Shown: one piece after another, positions 9,020 to 17,814 of the stretch
Layout of the letters: the number at the start of each line of letters is the position of its first letter
Position numbering within the stretch: position 1 is the first letter of the stretch
Assembly: GCF_021397715.1 (NCBI RefSeq)
Contig: NZ_CP090207.1
Location: 1,674,001 to 1,738,000 of the forward strand
DNA length: 64,000 bases
DNA from: Pantoea agglomerans
GTDB taxonomy: Bacteria; Pseudomonadota; Gammaproteobacteria; Enterobacterales; Enterobacteriaceae
Reading direction: 5' to 3'
Notes under the pieces: generated by a model
Database searches by the model: none
What the model saw: only the letters and a program-made list of their open reading frames with translations
Told to the model about the DNA's origin: nothing
Program-made: the position numbers and the translations under genes

Positions 9020-9041
9020 GCACTTCACTTTTGTGATGCGC
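9020..9041. promoter_or_regulatory. Inverted repeat, candidate enhancer site for the sigma-54 promoter
   Basis: GCACTTCAC (9020-9028) and GTGATGCGC (9033-9041) form a near-perfect inverted repeat around TTTT, with two mismatches over nine positions. It is centred about 160 bases upstream of the sigma-54 element, the usual distance for an enhancer-binding activator. It does not match the NtrC consensus well (arm spacing is wrong), so the binding protein is unknown. Confidence 0.4.
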
Positions 9042-9184
9042 TCCGTAATCGCGCACGCCTGCGTCATCATCGTGCTGAAAAAATAAACAGAGACCCGCGT
9101 CCGGCATCATAAGAATTCGATCTTGTATCCCAGGCCGTATTCCATCTGGCATCCCCGTTTCAGACCGCGCTGTTCACCGCTAAC

Positions 9185-9200
9185 TGGCACGCTTCCTGCA
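9185..9200 (+). promoter_or_regulatory. Sigma-54 (RpoN) promoter of the amidase operon
   Basis: TGGCACGCTTCCTGCA matches TGGCACG-N4-TTGCA at all but one consensus position. The invariant GG (-24) and GC (-12) are separated by exactly ten bases. It lies 44 bases before the amidase ATG in the correct orientation. This places the amidase, permease and hydrolase genes under RpoN and an enhancer-binding protein, which suits nitrogen-limited use of amides. Confidence 0.75.
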
Positions 9201-9244
9201 CCTTTCTGCACTTAGTAATCGGGAAGACTTTTGGCGAGGTTCAC

Positions 9245-10681
9245 ATGTTTGACTCCTTATTAGATGAAGATGCGACCACCCTGGCGGCACTGGTCCGCCG
9301 CGGTGAGGTCTCGGCCAGCGAACTGACCCAGGCGGCGCTGACGCGGATGGAACGGCGTGAACCGGATATCCAGGCGTTTTGTACTCCGACGCCGGACCTT
9401 GCGCTGGCACAGGCGAAGGCGCTGGATGCGCGGCGGGCGCGGGGTGAAACGCTGGGTGCGCTGGCGGGCGTGCCGCTGGCGGTGAAAGATTTGATCTCTA
9501 CCGCCAGCGTCCGCACCACCTCCGGTTCGGCGGCATACCAGGATTTCATACCTGAAGACGATGATATTACGGTCGAGCGACTGCTGGCCGCCGACGCCAT
9601 TCTGCTGGGAAAAACCACCGCGCCCGAGTTTGGGTACAGCGGTGTCGGACACAATCCTCTGTTCCCGTCGCCGCGCAATCCGTGGGACCTGACCAGGACC
9701 CCTGGCGGCTCTAGTGCCGGATCGGGCGCGGCAGTGGCGGCGCGGCTCTGTCCAATCGCGCTGGGCAGTGATGGCGGCGGCTCGGTGCGCATTCCGGCGG
9801 CGCACTGCGGCATATATGGTTTCAAAGCCTCAATGGGACGCGTGCCGCTGTGGCCCGGCTGCCGCGATGAACGCTATCCGGGCGTCTCCAGTTGGGAGTC
9901 GCTGGAGCACATTGGCCCGATGACGCGCACGGTGCGCGACGCCGCCCTGATGATGTCGCTGATGGCGGGCCCGGATATGCGCGATCGCCACTCCATTCCC
10001 TGCAGCGACGTTGACTGGCTGGGCGCGCCCGGCCAGCCGGTCGAAAAACTGCGCATCGCCTTTAGCGCCGATTTTGGTTACGTGGCGGTCGATCCCGAGG
10101 TGCGCGCTGTGGTCAGTGCCGCCGCGCAGCGTTTTGCTGAGGAGATCGGTGCGGAGCTGGAGCTGGCCGATCCCGGATTCCGCGATCCTTCGGCGGCCTT
10201 TGGTGCGCTGGTGGCGATGGAAAGCGATCTCAGCGGGATGCGCAGGATGATGGAACAGCAGGGCGATCGGATGTCGCCGCACCTGGTCGCCATGCTGCAA
10301 CGCGACTGGCGGGCCGAAACCTTTACCGACGCCATTACCACCCGCAAAGCGGTCAGCAACAGCCTGTGGCGCTTTATGCAGCGCTACGATCTGCTGATCA
10401 CGCCGACGCTGGCGGTGCCGCCGTTTGCGCTCGGTATGCAGGGACCGGAAATCATTGATGGTCGTATGGTCCGCAGCGATCACTGGCTGTCGTTCTGCTT
10501 CCCGTTCAACTTCACCGGCCAGCCTGCGGCCTCGGTGCCCGCCGGGTTCACCGCCAGCGGCCTGCCGGTGGGGCTGCAAATCGTCGGACGGCATCTTGAT
10601 GATGCCTTAGTGCTGGCTGCCAGCGCGGCTTTCGAGCGCATTCAGCCGTGGAACCACCTTCAACCTGGAATCGCCCAATGA
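9245..10681 (+). CDS. Amidase-signature family hydrolase
   Basis: A 478-residue amidase-signature enzyme with an intact Ser-cisSer-Lys triad: Lys81 in LAVKDL, Ser156 in the PGGSSAGSG loop and Ser180 in GSDGGGS. The 24-residue spacing between the serines is standard. It is the first gene of a three-gene operon behind the sigma-54 promoter and overlaps the permease start (ATGA at 10678). With a biuret-hydrolase-like gene two genes downstream, a plausible role is hydrolysis of a ureide or carbamoyl amide such as allophanate or a related compound. It lacks the extra C-terminal domain of long allophanate hydrolases, so the substrate is open. Cytoplasmic. Confidence 0.9.
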   Translation: MFDSLLDEDATTLAALVRRGEVSASELTQAALTRMERREPDIQAFCTPTPDLALAQAKALDARRARGETLGALAGVPLAVKDLISTASVRTTSGSAAYQDFIPEDDDITVERLLAADAILLGKTTAPEFGYSGVGHNPLFPSPRNPWDLTRTPGGSSAGSGAAVAARLCPIALGSDGGGSVRIPAAHCGIYGFKASMGRVPLWPGCRDERYPGVSSWESLEHIGPMTRTVRDAALMMSLMAGPDMRDRHSIPCSDVDWLGAPGQPVEKLRIAFSADFGYVAVDPEVRAVVSAAAQRFAEEIGAELELADPGFRDPSAAFGALVAMESDLSGMRRMMEQQGDRMSPHLVAMLQRDWRAETFTDAITTRKAVSNSLWRFMQRYDLLITPTLAVPPFALGMQGPEIIDGRMVRSDHWLSFCFPFNFTGQPAASVPAGFTASGLPVGLQIVGRHLDDALVLAASAAFERIQPWNHLQPGIAQ

Positions 10682-11982
10682 AAAATGCTTCTGCGCCTGC
10701 GTTAGAACAGGAATTTGAACATCAGCCGGTGCCGCTGTCGCACCGCCACTCCACCCGCTCCGTCTCGGCGGTCTGGTTCGGTTTCCCGATGATCCTGACC
10801 AACGCGCTGTTTGGCGGCATCATCACCTGGCACCTGGGCTTCTGGCCGGCGTTGATCGCCATTCTGCTCGGCAATCTGGTGCTGTTCGCCTACGTCGGCG
10901 CGCTGAGCTGGTACGCCGGTAACACCGGGATGAACTTTGCCTTACAGGCGCGCCGCACCTTTGGCAGCAAAGGTTACATTCTGGTCTCCGGCTTTCTCTC
11001 AACGGTGGTGATTGGCTGGTACGCCTTCCAGACCGGCCTGACCGGCACGGTGATCAATCAGACTTTTGGCTGGAATGCGCTGGCGGTCACCGCCTTTGCC
11101 ATGGTGCTTTATACCGCCATTACCTTCCTCGGGGTGCGTGCGCTGTCGGTGCTGGGGATGATCGCCGCGCCGCTGTTTGTGGTGCTGGGCGGAGTGGCGC
11201 TGTGGCTGATAGGCCAGCAGCATGACTTCAGCACGGTGACTCACTGGCAGGGCAGCGCCAGTGCGGCGGGCGCGATGAGTATGGGCACCGCCGTCACCAT
11301 GGTGGTGGCGGGCTTTGCCGACTCCGGCACCATGACCGCCGACTTTACCCGCTGGTCGAAAAACGGCCGTTCGGCGGTGATCGCAGCGTTTTCCGCCTTT
11401 CCGGTGGCGAACGTCATCTCTTATCTGTTTGGTGTGGTCATCGTTGCGGTCGGCGCGGCGGTCGATCCGCTGACCAACGGCGGCAACTTTCTGCCGATGC
11501 TGATGGGGCACAGCGCCTTTTTATCGGTGGTGGCCTGTCTGTTCGTGTTTATTAACCTCGGCTCGGTCTGCACCCACTGCCTGTATAACGGCGCGGTGGG
11601 CTTCAGCCATCTGTTCAGCAGTAAAATGCGCCTCTGGACGCTGATCCTGGGCGCGATCGGCGGGGCGCTGGCGCTGGCGGGCGTCTGGTCTTACTTCCTG
11701 GACTGGCTCAGCCTGCTGGGCATTGTGGTGCCGCCGTTTGGTGCAGTGATGATTGTTGACCTGATTTTCATGGCGAAAATCAGCGAGCAGCGACCGTCGC
11801 AGCGTTTTCGCGCTACCGCTTTTGCGGCCTGGGCAATCGGAAGCCTGTGTGCCGTTATCGCCCATCTGGCCTTTCCGCAGTTGGGTGAGGCGGTGATCGG
11901 CCTGGTGACCGCCGCGCTCAGTTACAGCCTGATTAGCCGGGTGCGTGCGCCGCGACCGGTGATGGAGAAGAAAAATGCCTGA
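10678..11982 (+). CDS. NCS1-type purine/cytosine (nucleobase-cation) permease
   Basis: A 434-residue integral membrane protein with about twelve hydrophobic helices. The N-terminal [17 protein letters not shown] and [16 protein letters not shown] are typical of the CodB-like NCS1 group, as is the central [21 protein letters not shown]. The start at 10678 overlaps the amidase stop (ATGA). Frames opening further upstream would only extend into the amidase gene. Co-transcription with two amide hydrolases suggests it imports the operon's nitrogenous substrate, perhaps biuret, a ureide or a pyrimidine, rather than cytosine itself. No cytosine deaminase is nearby. Confidence 0.88.
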   Translation: MKNASAPALEQEFEHQPVPLSHRHSTRSVSAVWFGFPMILTNALFGGIITWHLGFWPALIAILLGNLVLFAYVGALSWYAGNTGMNFALQARRTFGSKGYILVSGFLSTVVIGWYAFQTGLTGTVINQTFGWNALAVTAFAMVLYTAITFLGVRALSVLGMIAAPLFVVLGGVALWLIGQQHDFSTVTHWQGSASAAGAMSMGTAVTMVVAGFADSGTMTADFTRWSKNGRSAVIAAFSAFPVANVISYLFGVVIVAVGAAVDPLTNGGNFLPMLMGHSAFLSVVACLFVFINLGSVCTHCLYNGAVGFSHLFSSKMRLWTLILGAIGGALALAGVWSYFLDWLSLLGIVVPPFGAVMIVDLIFMAKISEQRPSQRFRATAFAAWAIGSLCAVIAHLAFPQLGEAVIGLVTAALSYSLISRVRAPRPVMEKKNA

Positions 11983-12661
11983 TTACAGCGTCAACTCAAC
12001 CCCCTACGCCTGGCCGTTTGACGGTGGCTTCAGCCCGGCCGATACCGCGCTGGTGGTGATTGATATGCAGACTGACTTCTGCGGCGTCGGCGGCTATGTC
12101 GATACCATGGGCTACGATGTGGCGCTGACCCGCGCCCCGATTGCGCCGTTGCAGCAGGTGCTGGCGGCGATGCGCGCCCGGCAGTTTCCGATCATTCATA
12201 CCCGCGAAGGGCACCGGCCCGACCTCAGCGACTTACCGGCCAATAAGCACTGGCGCTCGCGACGGATGAAGGCGGGCATTGGTGATGACGGGCCGTGCGG
12301 CCGTATTCTGGTGCGCGGCGAACCCGGCTGGGAGATTATCCCGGAGCTGGCGCCGTTGCCGGGCGAGGTGGTGATCGATAAACCGGGCAAAGGCTCGTTT
12401 TACGCCACCGATCTGGAGCTGATCCTGCGCAGCCGCCACATCCGCAATTTGATCCTCACCGGCATCACCACCGATGTCTGCGTGCACACCACGCTGCGGG
12501 AGGCCAACGACCGCGGATTTGAATGTCTGGTGCTGTCCGACTGCTGCGCCGCCACCGAGCGGCGACATCATGAGGCGGCGCTGAGCATGATCCATATGCA
12601 GGGCGGAATTTTTGGCGCGGTTGCCAGTTCGGCAGCCTTGCTGGATAGCCTTGGCGGATAA
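11975..12661 (+). CDS. Isochorismatase-type cysteine hydrolase, biuret-hydrolase-like
   Basis: A 228-residue cysteine hydrolase with the full triad Asp30 (VVIDMQTDF), Lys136 (IDKPGKG) and Cys169 (TTDVCVHTT). Long blocks, including [17 protein letters not shown] and the [20 protein letters not shown] segment, closely resemble biuret hydrolase BiuH as I remember it. The triad spacing equals BiuH Asp36/Lys142/Cys175 shifted by six. BiuH converts biuret to allophanate and ammonia. The gene overlaps the permease by eight bases. Other members act on ureidoacrylate or related amides, so biuret is the best but unproven guess. Tyr143 replaces the Cys I recall in BiuH after KGSF. Confidence 0.85.
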   Translation: MPDYSVNSTPYAWPFDGGFSPADTALVVIDMQTDFCGVGGYVDTMGYDVALTRAPIAPLQQVLAAMRARQFPIIHTREGHRPDLSDLPANKHWRSRRMKAGIGDDGPCGRILVRGEPGWEIIPELAPLPGEVVIDKPGKGSFYATDLELILRSRHIRNLILTGITTDVCVHTTLREANDRGFECLVLSDCCAATERRHHEAALSMIHMQGGIFGAVASSAALLDSLGG

Positions 12662-12681
12662 CGCCTGTGGTCTGCCGCCGG

Positions 12682-14871
12682 TCAGCTCTGCCGTGCCTCA
12701 CGCGGCGGGCTGGCCTCAATCAGGCTGGCAAGCTGATCGACCGGAACCGCATGACTGAACAGATAACCCTGCAGCTGGTTACACCCGGCATCCGCCAGCG
12801 CCGTCATCTGGCCTGGCGTCTCGACGCCTTCGGCGGTCACCATCAGGCCCATCGCGTGGCCCAGCTTCACCACCGATTCAATAATCGCCACCGAGTTATC
12901 CGCTACGCCCAGCGACTGGGTAAATGAGCGGTCAATTTTGATCTTATCGACCGGGAAGTGGCTGAGATAGTTGAGGCTGGAGTAACCGGTACCAAAATCG
13001 TCCAGCGCTATCCGGAAGCCAGCGTCGCGCAGCGCAACAATGATGGCGCGGGCTTCATGCTCATCGTCGATCAATACGCCTTCGGTAATCTCCAGCTCAA
13101 TTCGCGTCGGATCGCCGCCGTGCTGCCGCACAATGTCAGTCATCCGCTCTACAAAGCCGGTGGCGCGAAACTGCACCGGTGAGACGTTGACCGCCACCAT
13201 CAGGTCGGGAAAACGCTGCTGGGTGGCACAGGCTTCCGTCAGCACCCATTCACCCAGCGGAATAATCAGCCCGGTCTCTTCCGCAATCGCAATAAATTCA
13301 CCCGGCACTACCAGGCCACGGATCGGATGATGCCAGCGCAGCAGCGCCTCGACACCAACCATCTGCTGACCGCCAATGTCCATCAGCGGCTGATACCAGA
13401 CTTCCAGGCCCTCACGGTTTTGCAGCGCAGTGCGCAGATCGGCGGCGATGGTTTGCCGGGTGCGCACTGACTCATCCATCGCCCGTTCGAACTGGCGATA
13501 TTTGCCGCGTCCGCCACTTTTGGCTTCATACAGCGCAATGTCCGCTTTGCGCATTAACTCCAGCCGATCAACGCCATCTTTGGGTGCCAGCGCCAGGCCG
13601 ATACTGGCACCGCTCCAGACTTCACTGCCAAACAGCGTAAAGGGCTGGCTGAGCTGGTCGATGATGCGCTGCGCCAGACCCTGAGCCTGAGAGAGCGTCT
13701 CCACTTCTGGCATCACCACGATAAACTCGTCGCCGCCGATCCGGCCAACGGTATCGCTGGCCCGCACCATCCGGCTCAGACGCTGTGCCACCGCAACGAT
13801 CAGTTCGTCGCCGGCGTGATGACCGTAGGTATCATTGATTGCTTTGAAGCGGTCGAGATCGATCAGCAGCAGCGCCACCCGCTGATCGTGGCGCGTCGCC
13901 AGCGCCAGTGCCTGAGTCAGACGATCTTCGACCAGCGCACGATTGGGCAGCCCGGTCAGCACATCGTGAAACGCCAGATGCTGCGCCTGCGCCTCAGAGG
14001 CACCGAGCTTCAGCATCGACTGCGACAGATTGATCGACGAGGTCCAGAGACGGCGCACCATATACAGGCAGAGCAGGGAGATCGCCAGCACCGCCAGGCC
14101 GGTTGACGGGCCGATAGTGCGCAGCATCTGCGCGCCGGGGCGTGACGGCACCCAGTTGAGGTAGCCGACCGCCTCACCAGACTGCGCAATCAGCAGATAA
14201 CGCGCCCCGGTGCCGGGCTGCGGGCTACCGTTGGAGAAATGGAGTCCCTGTAGCTGATTGCGTTCGGCCAGGCTGGTCAGATAGCCATCGTCGAGAAACT
14301 TCAGGCTGACCAGCCGGAAGCGTGGCAGGGCGTCACTGTCACGCTGAATATTGCCGACCGCCAGCGCGGCGGTGCGACCGGCTAAGCGGGCGTAATCAGC
14401 TTTGTCCTCGCGCGAACTCTCCTGCACCAGCGGATTTTTCAGGATGTCGTTGACCAGCGTGGCTGCCGGCTGTGGCGTGACCGGCTGACCGTCCCGCCAT
14501 AGCCTGACGATCTGGTTTTGCTGATCCAGCACCAGGATCAGCTGATGGCCAAACATCTCAAACAGCCAGTTGCCAATGTTCTCATCCAGCCAGCCTGAGG
14601 CGGCACCTTCATCCAGCAGCCGCTGCTCAAGCGGCCGCCAGCGTGACAGACTGCGCAACTGGCGCAGATGTTCGTTCAGACTCTGGGTGAACGAGGCTTC
14701 AATCATCCGCTGTTGCTGTTGCCGCGCCTCCGCGTTGGTCAGCGAGGTGCCAATGAACAGCGCCGTGCCCGCGCCGCCAAAGGTCAGCAGCAGAATCGCC
14801 ACCAGCGGCACCAGCACTTCACGCAGGAAACTGCGGCGGAAATCGCCAGAAAGTTTAAGGCTGTTAATCAT
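12682..14871 (-). CDS. Membrane-bound GGDEF-EAL cyclic-di-GMP enzyme with periplasmic CHASE4-like sensor
   Basis: A 729-residue protein. A transmembrane helix near residues 17-38 is followed by a roughly 200-residue periplasmic domain resembling CHASE4, then a second helix near 250-270. The diguanylate cyclase domain follows, with intact GRIGGDEF, and then an EAL phosphodiesterase domain with VGVEALLRWHHP and DDFGTGYSSLNYL. Both catalytic signatures look complete, so either or both activities may operate; many such hybrids are net phosphodiesterases. It is monocistronic, convergent with the amidase operon and 20 bases from its end. It probably controls motility or biofilm in response to an external signal. 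Confidence 0.93.
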   Translation of the reverse strand: MINSLKLSGDFRRSFLREVLVPLVAILLLTFGGAGTALFIGTSLTNAEARQQQQRMIEASFTQSLNEHLRQLRSLSRWRPLEQRLLDEGAASGWLDENIGNWLFEMFGHQLILVLDQQNQIVRLWRDGQPVTPQPAATLVNDILKNPLVQESSREDKADYARLAGRTAALAVGNIQRDSDALPRFRLVSLKFLDDGYLTSLAERNQLQGLHFSNGSPQPGTGARYLLIAQSGEAVGYLNWVPSRPGAQMLRTIGPSTGLAVLAISLLCLYMVRRLWTSSINLSQSMLKLGASEAQAQHLAFHDVLTGLPNRALVEDRLTQALALATRHDQRVALLLIDLDRFKAINDTYGHHAGDELIVAVAQRLSRMVRASDTVGRIGGDEFIVVMPEVETLSQAQGLAQRIIDQLSQPFTLFGSEVWSGASIGLALAPKDGVDRLELMRKADIALYEAKSGGRGKYRQFERAMDESVRTRQTIAADLRTALQNREGLEVWYQPLMDIGGQQMVGVEALLRWHHPIRGLVVPGEFIAIAEETGLIIPLGEWVLTEACATQQRFPDLMVAVNVSPVQFRATGFVERMTDIVRQHGGDPTRIELEITEGVLIDDEHEARAIIVALRDAGFRIALDDFGTGYSSLNYLSHFPVDKIKIDRSFTQSLGVADNSVAIIESVVKLGHAMGLMVTAEGVETPGQMTALADAGCNQLQGYLFSHAVPVDQLASLIEASPPREARQS

Positions 14872-15178
14872 TTTTTAGTTTTTCTCAAAAGCAGGAGTAC
14901 AGCTTAAAAGCTAGCAGACGGTAACGGGTCTTTCACACAAACCTTCAGAGTCAGTGAAGCGGATGGGGATTTTTGTGGTGAAGGTGAGGAGGCAAGAGCT
15001 GGTGCGGCAGAATGAAGGGGTGACAACAGGAGATTAATCCAGTCAGGCTAATGGTTGATAGGTTTTGAGGTGACGTGGTTGCAGCAGAAGCGCATGTTGA
15101 TGGTGCCAGAATGATATCCAGACATAAAGTTGTGTATGTTAAGGTCAGGACATCTTAACGCTGTTGAGTGAAAACAGA
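14872..15178. other. Divergent intergenic region
   Basis: These 307 bases separate the GGDEF-EAL gene and the Zn-protease-like gene, which diverge from here. Composition drops to clearly lower GC towards the right-hand gene. I see no structured RNA, terminator or recognisable operator. Promoters for both genes should lie here. Confidence 0.5.
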
Positions 15179-15814
15179 ATGCCTCAAATGACTCTTCACC
15201 TTTTGAATGCGCAGAACAAACTAACCGCTCACGCTCAATGGTTGCAAAGCTGTCTGAACGCGACATACCAGCTGGCTAATAGCTTTATGCCGCTCCCTTC
15301 TGTGGATGTTGTTGTAAAAGCCGGATCATATGTCATTCCTGAGAAAGGGCATCTGGGATATTGTCCTGAGCCCGGCATCATTTATATAACCGTCGATCCT
15401 GAGAATGCCCTGTTTTGTAAAAATGATGCTCATTCGCTTGAACGCATGTTTGCTCATGAACTGCATCATGCCGCGAGGTGGGCCGGACCGGGATACGGCT
15501 CTACTTTAGGTGAAGCGATTGTCTCTGAAGGGCTTGCTGGTCATTTTTCTCTGGAGCTTTTTAAAGGTAAGCCTGAGCCCTGGGAAAGCCTCAGCCCAGA
15601 CACCGTTCAGCCCTTCACGCTGCAACTCAGTGAAAGCTGGCATCACACTGATTATGACCATAACGCATGGTTTTTTGGGGCGAGGGATCTACCGAAATGG
15701 GTGGGATATACCGCAGGGTTCAACCTTGTCAGAAAGTACCTGACAAACTTTCCCAGTCTGAAGGCTTCAATGCTGGCAAACATAGAGGCAGAGAAATTCC
15801 GGCCATTTATCTGA
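15179..15814 (+). CDS. Putative zinc-dependent protease, DUF2268-like
   Basis: A 211-residue protein from ATG 15179; an in-frame TTG at 15164 would add five residues. The core is FAHELHHAARW, a HExxH zinc-binding motif at residues 93-97, followed by EAIVSEGLAGHF, where Glu may be the third ligand. This pattern matches predicted Zn-proteases of the DUF2268 family. No signal peptide is visible. Codon use and GC are lower than in its neighbours, which hints at acquisition by transfer. The gene stands alone, so its substrate and role are unknown. Confidence 0.75.
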   Translation: MPQMTLHLLNAQNKLTAHAQWLQSCLNATYQLANSFMPLPSVDVVVKAGSYVIPEKGHLGYCPEPGIIYITVDPENALFCKNDAHSLERMFAHELHHAARWAGPGYGSTLGEAIVSEGLAGHFSLELFKGKPEPWESLSPDTVQPFTLQLSESWHHTDYDHNAWFFGARDLPKWVGYTAGFNLVRKYLTNFPSLKASMLANIEAEKFRPFI

Positions 15815-15960
15815 ACTGCAACGGCTGCCTTGTGCAGCGTCATGATTCTGCATGAGCAGAAAAGAGAATCGTCCACGCTTCCCTGCTGACCATTCGACCC
15901 GGCAGCCGTCTCCTTCTGTCTGTTCTCTGGACAGGGTATTCTGATCACTGCTAACAGCCA

Positions 15961-16000
15961 AATTCACCTCTCCTTCACTCCCCCGTCACGGTTCTGTCAT
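15961..16000 (+). promoter_or_regulatory. PhoB box array upstream of phnFGHIJKLMNP
   Basis: Four seven-base units sit at exact 11-base steps: AATTCAC (15961), CCTTCAC (15972), CCGTCAC (15983) and CTGTCAT (15994). The last two are one mismatch and zero mismatches from the PhoB half site CTGTCAT/C. The spacing (7+4) is that of Pho boxes. A weak -10-like TAATGC follows at 16016. This predicts activation by phosphate starvation of the C-P lyase operon. Confidence 0.72.
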
Positions 16001-16079
16001 CTGATCCGGTCAAGGTAATGCCATCCCGCAGTGACTTTCGCTGCGTCCCCACTCTGTAACCCGTGAGGATTTCATCGTG

Positions 16080-16793
16080 ATGGAGTTATCCAGACATCCG
16101 ACCACTGTCTATCAGGCCGTGGCTGCACAACTCGAACAGGCGCTTCAGCAACGCTACCGCTGTGGCGACTATCTTCCTTCCGAACAACAGCTGGCCGATC
16201 ACTATGAAGTTAACCGCCACACCTTACGCCGGGCGGTAGATGAACTGGTGAACAAAGGGCTGCTGCAACGCCGTCATGGCGTCGGCATCCTGGTGCTGAT
16301 GCGGCCTTACGACTATCCGCTGCACGCTCAGGCGCGCTTTAGCCAGAACCTGATGGAGCAGGGCAGTCACCCGACCAGCGAGCGGCTGCTGGCGGTGTTG
16401 CGTCCCGCCAGCAACGACGTTGCCAGCGCGCTGGGCGTCAACGAGGGCGATAACGTGATCCACCTGCGCACGCTGCGGCGTGCTAACGGTGTACCGCTGT
16501 GTGTCATCAACCACTTCCTCGCCGATCTCAGCTGGTGGCCGCAGTTGCAGCATTTTAACAGCGGTTCGCTGCACGATTACCTCGACAAGCACACCGGCAA
16601 ACAGCTGGTGCGTACCCAGACCCGCATCAGCACCCGACGGGCGCAGGCGAAAGAGTGCAAGCAGCTGGAAATTGCGCTGCATTCGCCGCTGCTCTGCGTG
16701 CGTACCCTGAACAAAACCCGCGACGGTGCAATGGCTGAATACTCGGTCAGCCTGACGCGCGGCGACATGATTGAACTGACTCTGGAGCACTAA
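16080..16793 (+). CDS. phnF: Phosphonate regulator PhnF (GntR/HutC family)
   Basis: A 237-residue GntR-type repressor. The winged helix is at residues 12-70 (YLPSEQQLADHYEVNRHTLRRAVDEL) and is followed by a UTRA effector domain (EGDNVIHLRTLRRANGVPLCVINHF) to the C-terminus. In E. coli, PhnF sits between the transporter and lyase genes. Here it heads the lyase operon, directly behind the PhoB boxes, and its stop overlaps the phnG start. GTG 16077 is an alternative start. It likely fine-tunes phn expression in response to a phosphonate or intermediate. Confidence 0.93.
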   Translation: MELSRHPTTVYQAVAAQLEQALQQRYRCGDYLPSEQQLADHYEVNRHTLRRAVDELVNKGLLQRRHGVGILVLMRPYDYPLHAQARFSQNLMEQGSHPTSERLLAVLRPASNDVASALGVNEGDNVIHLRTLRRANGVPLCVINHFLADLSWWPQLQHFNSGSLHDYLDKHTGKQLVRTQTRISTRRAQAKECKQLEIALHSPLLCVRTLNKTRDGAMAEYSVSLTRGDMIELTLEH

Positions 16794-17239
16794 TGGAACA
16801 GCAAACGGCCCGCCAGCGCTGGCTTTCGGTGCTGGCACACAGCAGCGCGGCACAGCTTAACGCGCACTGGCAGGCGCTAAACCTCCAGCCGGTTTTCACC
16901 CTGATCCGTCCGGCAGAGATCGGCCTGACCCGGCTGCAGGCGCGCATGGGCGCGACCGGTAAACGCTTTGTGATGGGCGATGCGACGGTGACGCGCGCAG
17001 TGGTTCAGCTCAGCGACGGCACCCTGGGTTACAGCTACCTGCTGGGACGTGATAAAGCCCACGCCGAGCGCTGCGCCTTAATCGATGCCCTGTTACAGCA
17101 GCCGGAAACCCGGGCGTTGTTAGAAGAGAAGATTATTACCCCGCTGGCGGCATGGCGTGACGAGCAGCGTCAGCTGCGCGCGCGTGAAATCGCCAGCAGC
17201 AAAGTGGATTTCTTTACGCTGGTACGCGGAGACAACTGA
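16793..17239 (+). CDS. phnG: C-P lyase core subunit PhnG
   Basis: A 148-residue PhnG. The start overlaps the phnF stop by one base (TAATG), and its own stop overlaps the phnH start. The conserved core TRLQARMGATGKRFVMGDATVTRAVVQL is typical, with HAERCALIDALLQ behind it. PhnG belongs to the PhnGHIJ core complex. With PhnI it transfers the phosphonate onto ATP in place of adenine, forming 5-phosphoribosyl-1-phosphonate triphosphate. It is close to the E. coli protein in length, which implies a functional subunit. Cytoplasmic. Confidence 0.96.
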   Translation: MEQQTARQRWLSVLAHSSAAQLNAHWQALNLQPVFTLIRPAEIGLTRLQARMGATGKRFVMGDATVTRAVVQLSDGTLGYSYLLGRDKAHAERCALIDALLQQPETRALLEEKIITPLAAWRDEQRQLRAREIASSKVDFFTLVRGDN

Positions 17240-17814
17240 TGACTTTACTGGCAAGTTTTAACCATCCGGTGGCGGATGCACAGCGCGCATTCCGCCGCAT
17301 CCTCAAAGCGATGAGCGAGCCGGGCGTGATGGTGTCGCTGCCGCTGCAACAGGGCTGGGGTGCACTGTCGCCCGCCGCCACCGCGCTGTTACTGACGCTG
17401 GTCGATCAGGAAAGTCCGGTATGGCTGGATGCGCAGATCGACAACGAACAGCTGCGCAATAACCTGCGTTTCCACACCGGCGCGCCGATTACCGCGCAGC
17501 AGGATGCGCCTTTCGCGCTCAGTCATGCCAGCTCGCATCCCGATCCGGCCCACTTTGCCGCCGGTGACAATCTGGCCCCGGAAAAGAGCACCACCCTGAT
17601 TATTGAAGTCCCGTCGCTGAATGGCGGTCTCACGCTGCGTCTCTCCGGACCGGGCCTGCGTGAAACCCGCGCCATTGCGCCACAATTGCCGGAAAGCGTG
17701 CTGGCCTATCTGCGCAGCCGGCCACATCCGTTCCCGCAGGGCGTCGATCTGATTTTTACCTGTGGCGAAGCGATGATGGCGGTGCCGCGCACCACGCTTG
17801 TGGAGGTGTGCTGA
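17239..17814 (+). CDS. phnH: C-P lyase core subunit PhnH
   Basis: A 191-residue PhnH. The N-terminal FNHPVADAQRAFRRILKAMSEPG is a family hallmark, and the C-terminus has QGVDLIFTCGEAMMAVPRTT. PhnH is part of the PhnGHIJ complex and is required for the PhnI-dependent nucleosidase step; its own catalytic role is unclear in the family. Start and stop overlap the neighbouring genes (ATGA at both junctions), showing tight translational coupling. Length equals the usual 190-195 residues. Confidence 0.96.
   Translation: MTLLASFNHPVADAQRAFRRILKAMSEPGVMVSLPLQQGWGALSPAATALLLTLVDQESPVWLDAQIDNEQLRNNLRFHTGAPITAQQDAPFALSHASSHPDPAHFAAGDNLAPEKSTTLIIEVPSLNGGLTLRLSGPGLRETRAIAPQLPESVLAYLRSRPHPFPQGVDLIFTCGEAMMAVPRTTLVEVC

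Larger units (their letters stand above)
8868..9244. other. Divergent control region upstream of the amidase operon
   Basis: These 377 bases separate the minus-strand orphan pair from the amidase operon. They contain a 9-4-9 inverted repeat (9020-9041) and a sigma-54 promoter (9185-9200), described separately. The stretch is visibly richer in A+T than the flanking genes. No ORF is convincing. Confidence 0.7.

Noticed and set aside
12667..12927. 86-residue plus-strand frame after the biuret-hydrolase-like gene
   Set aside because: It lies opposite the EAL domain and has no ribosome site.
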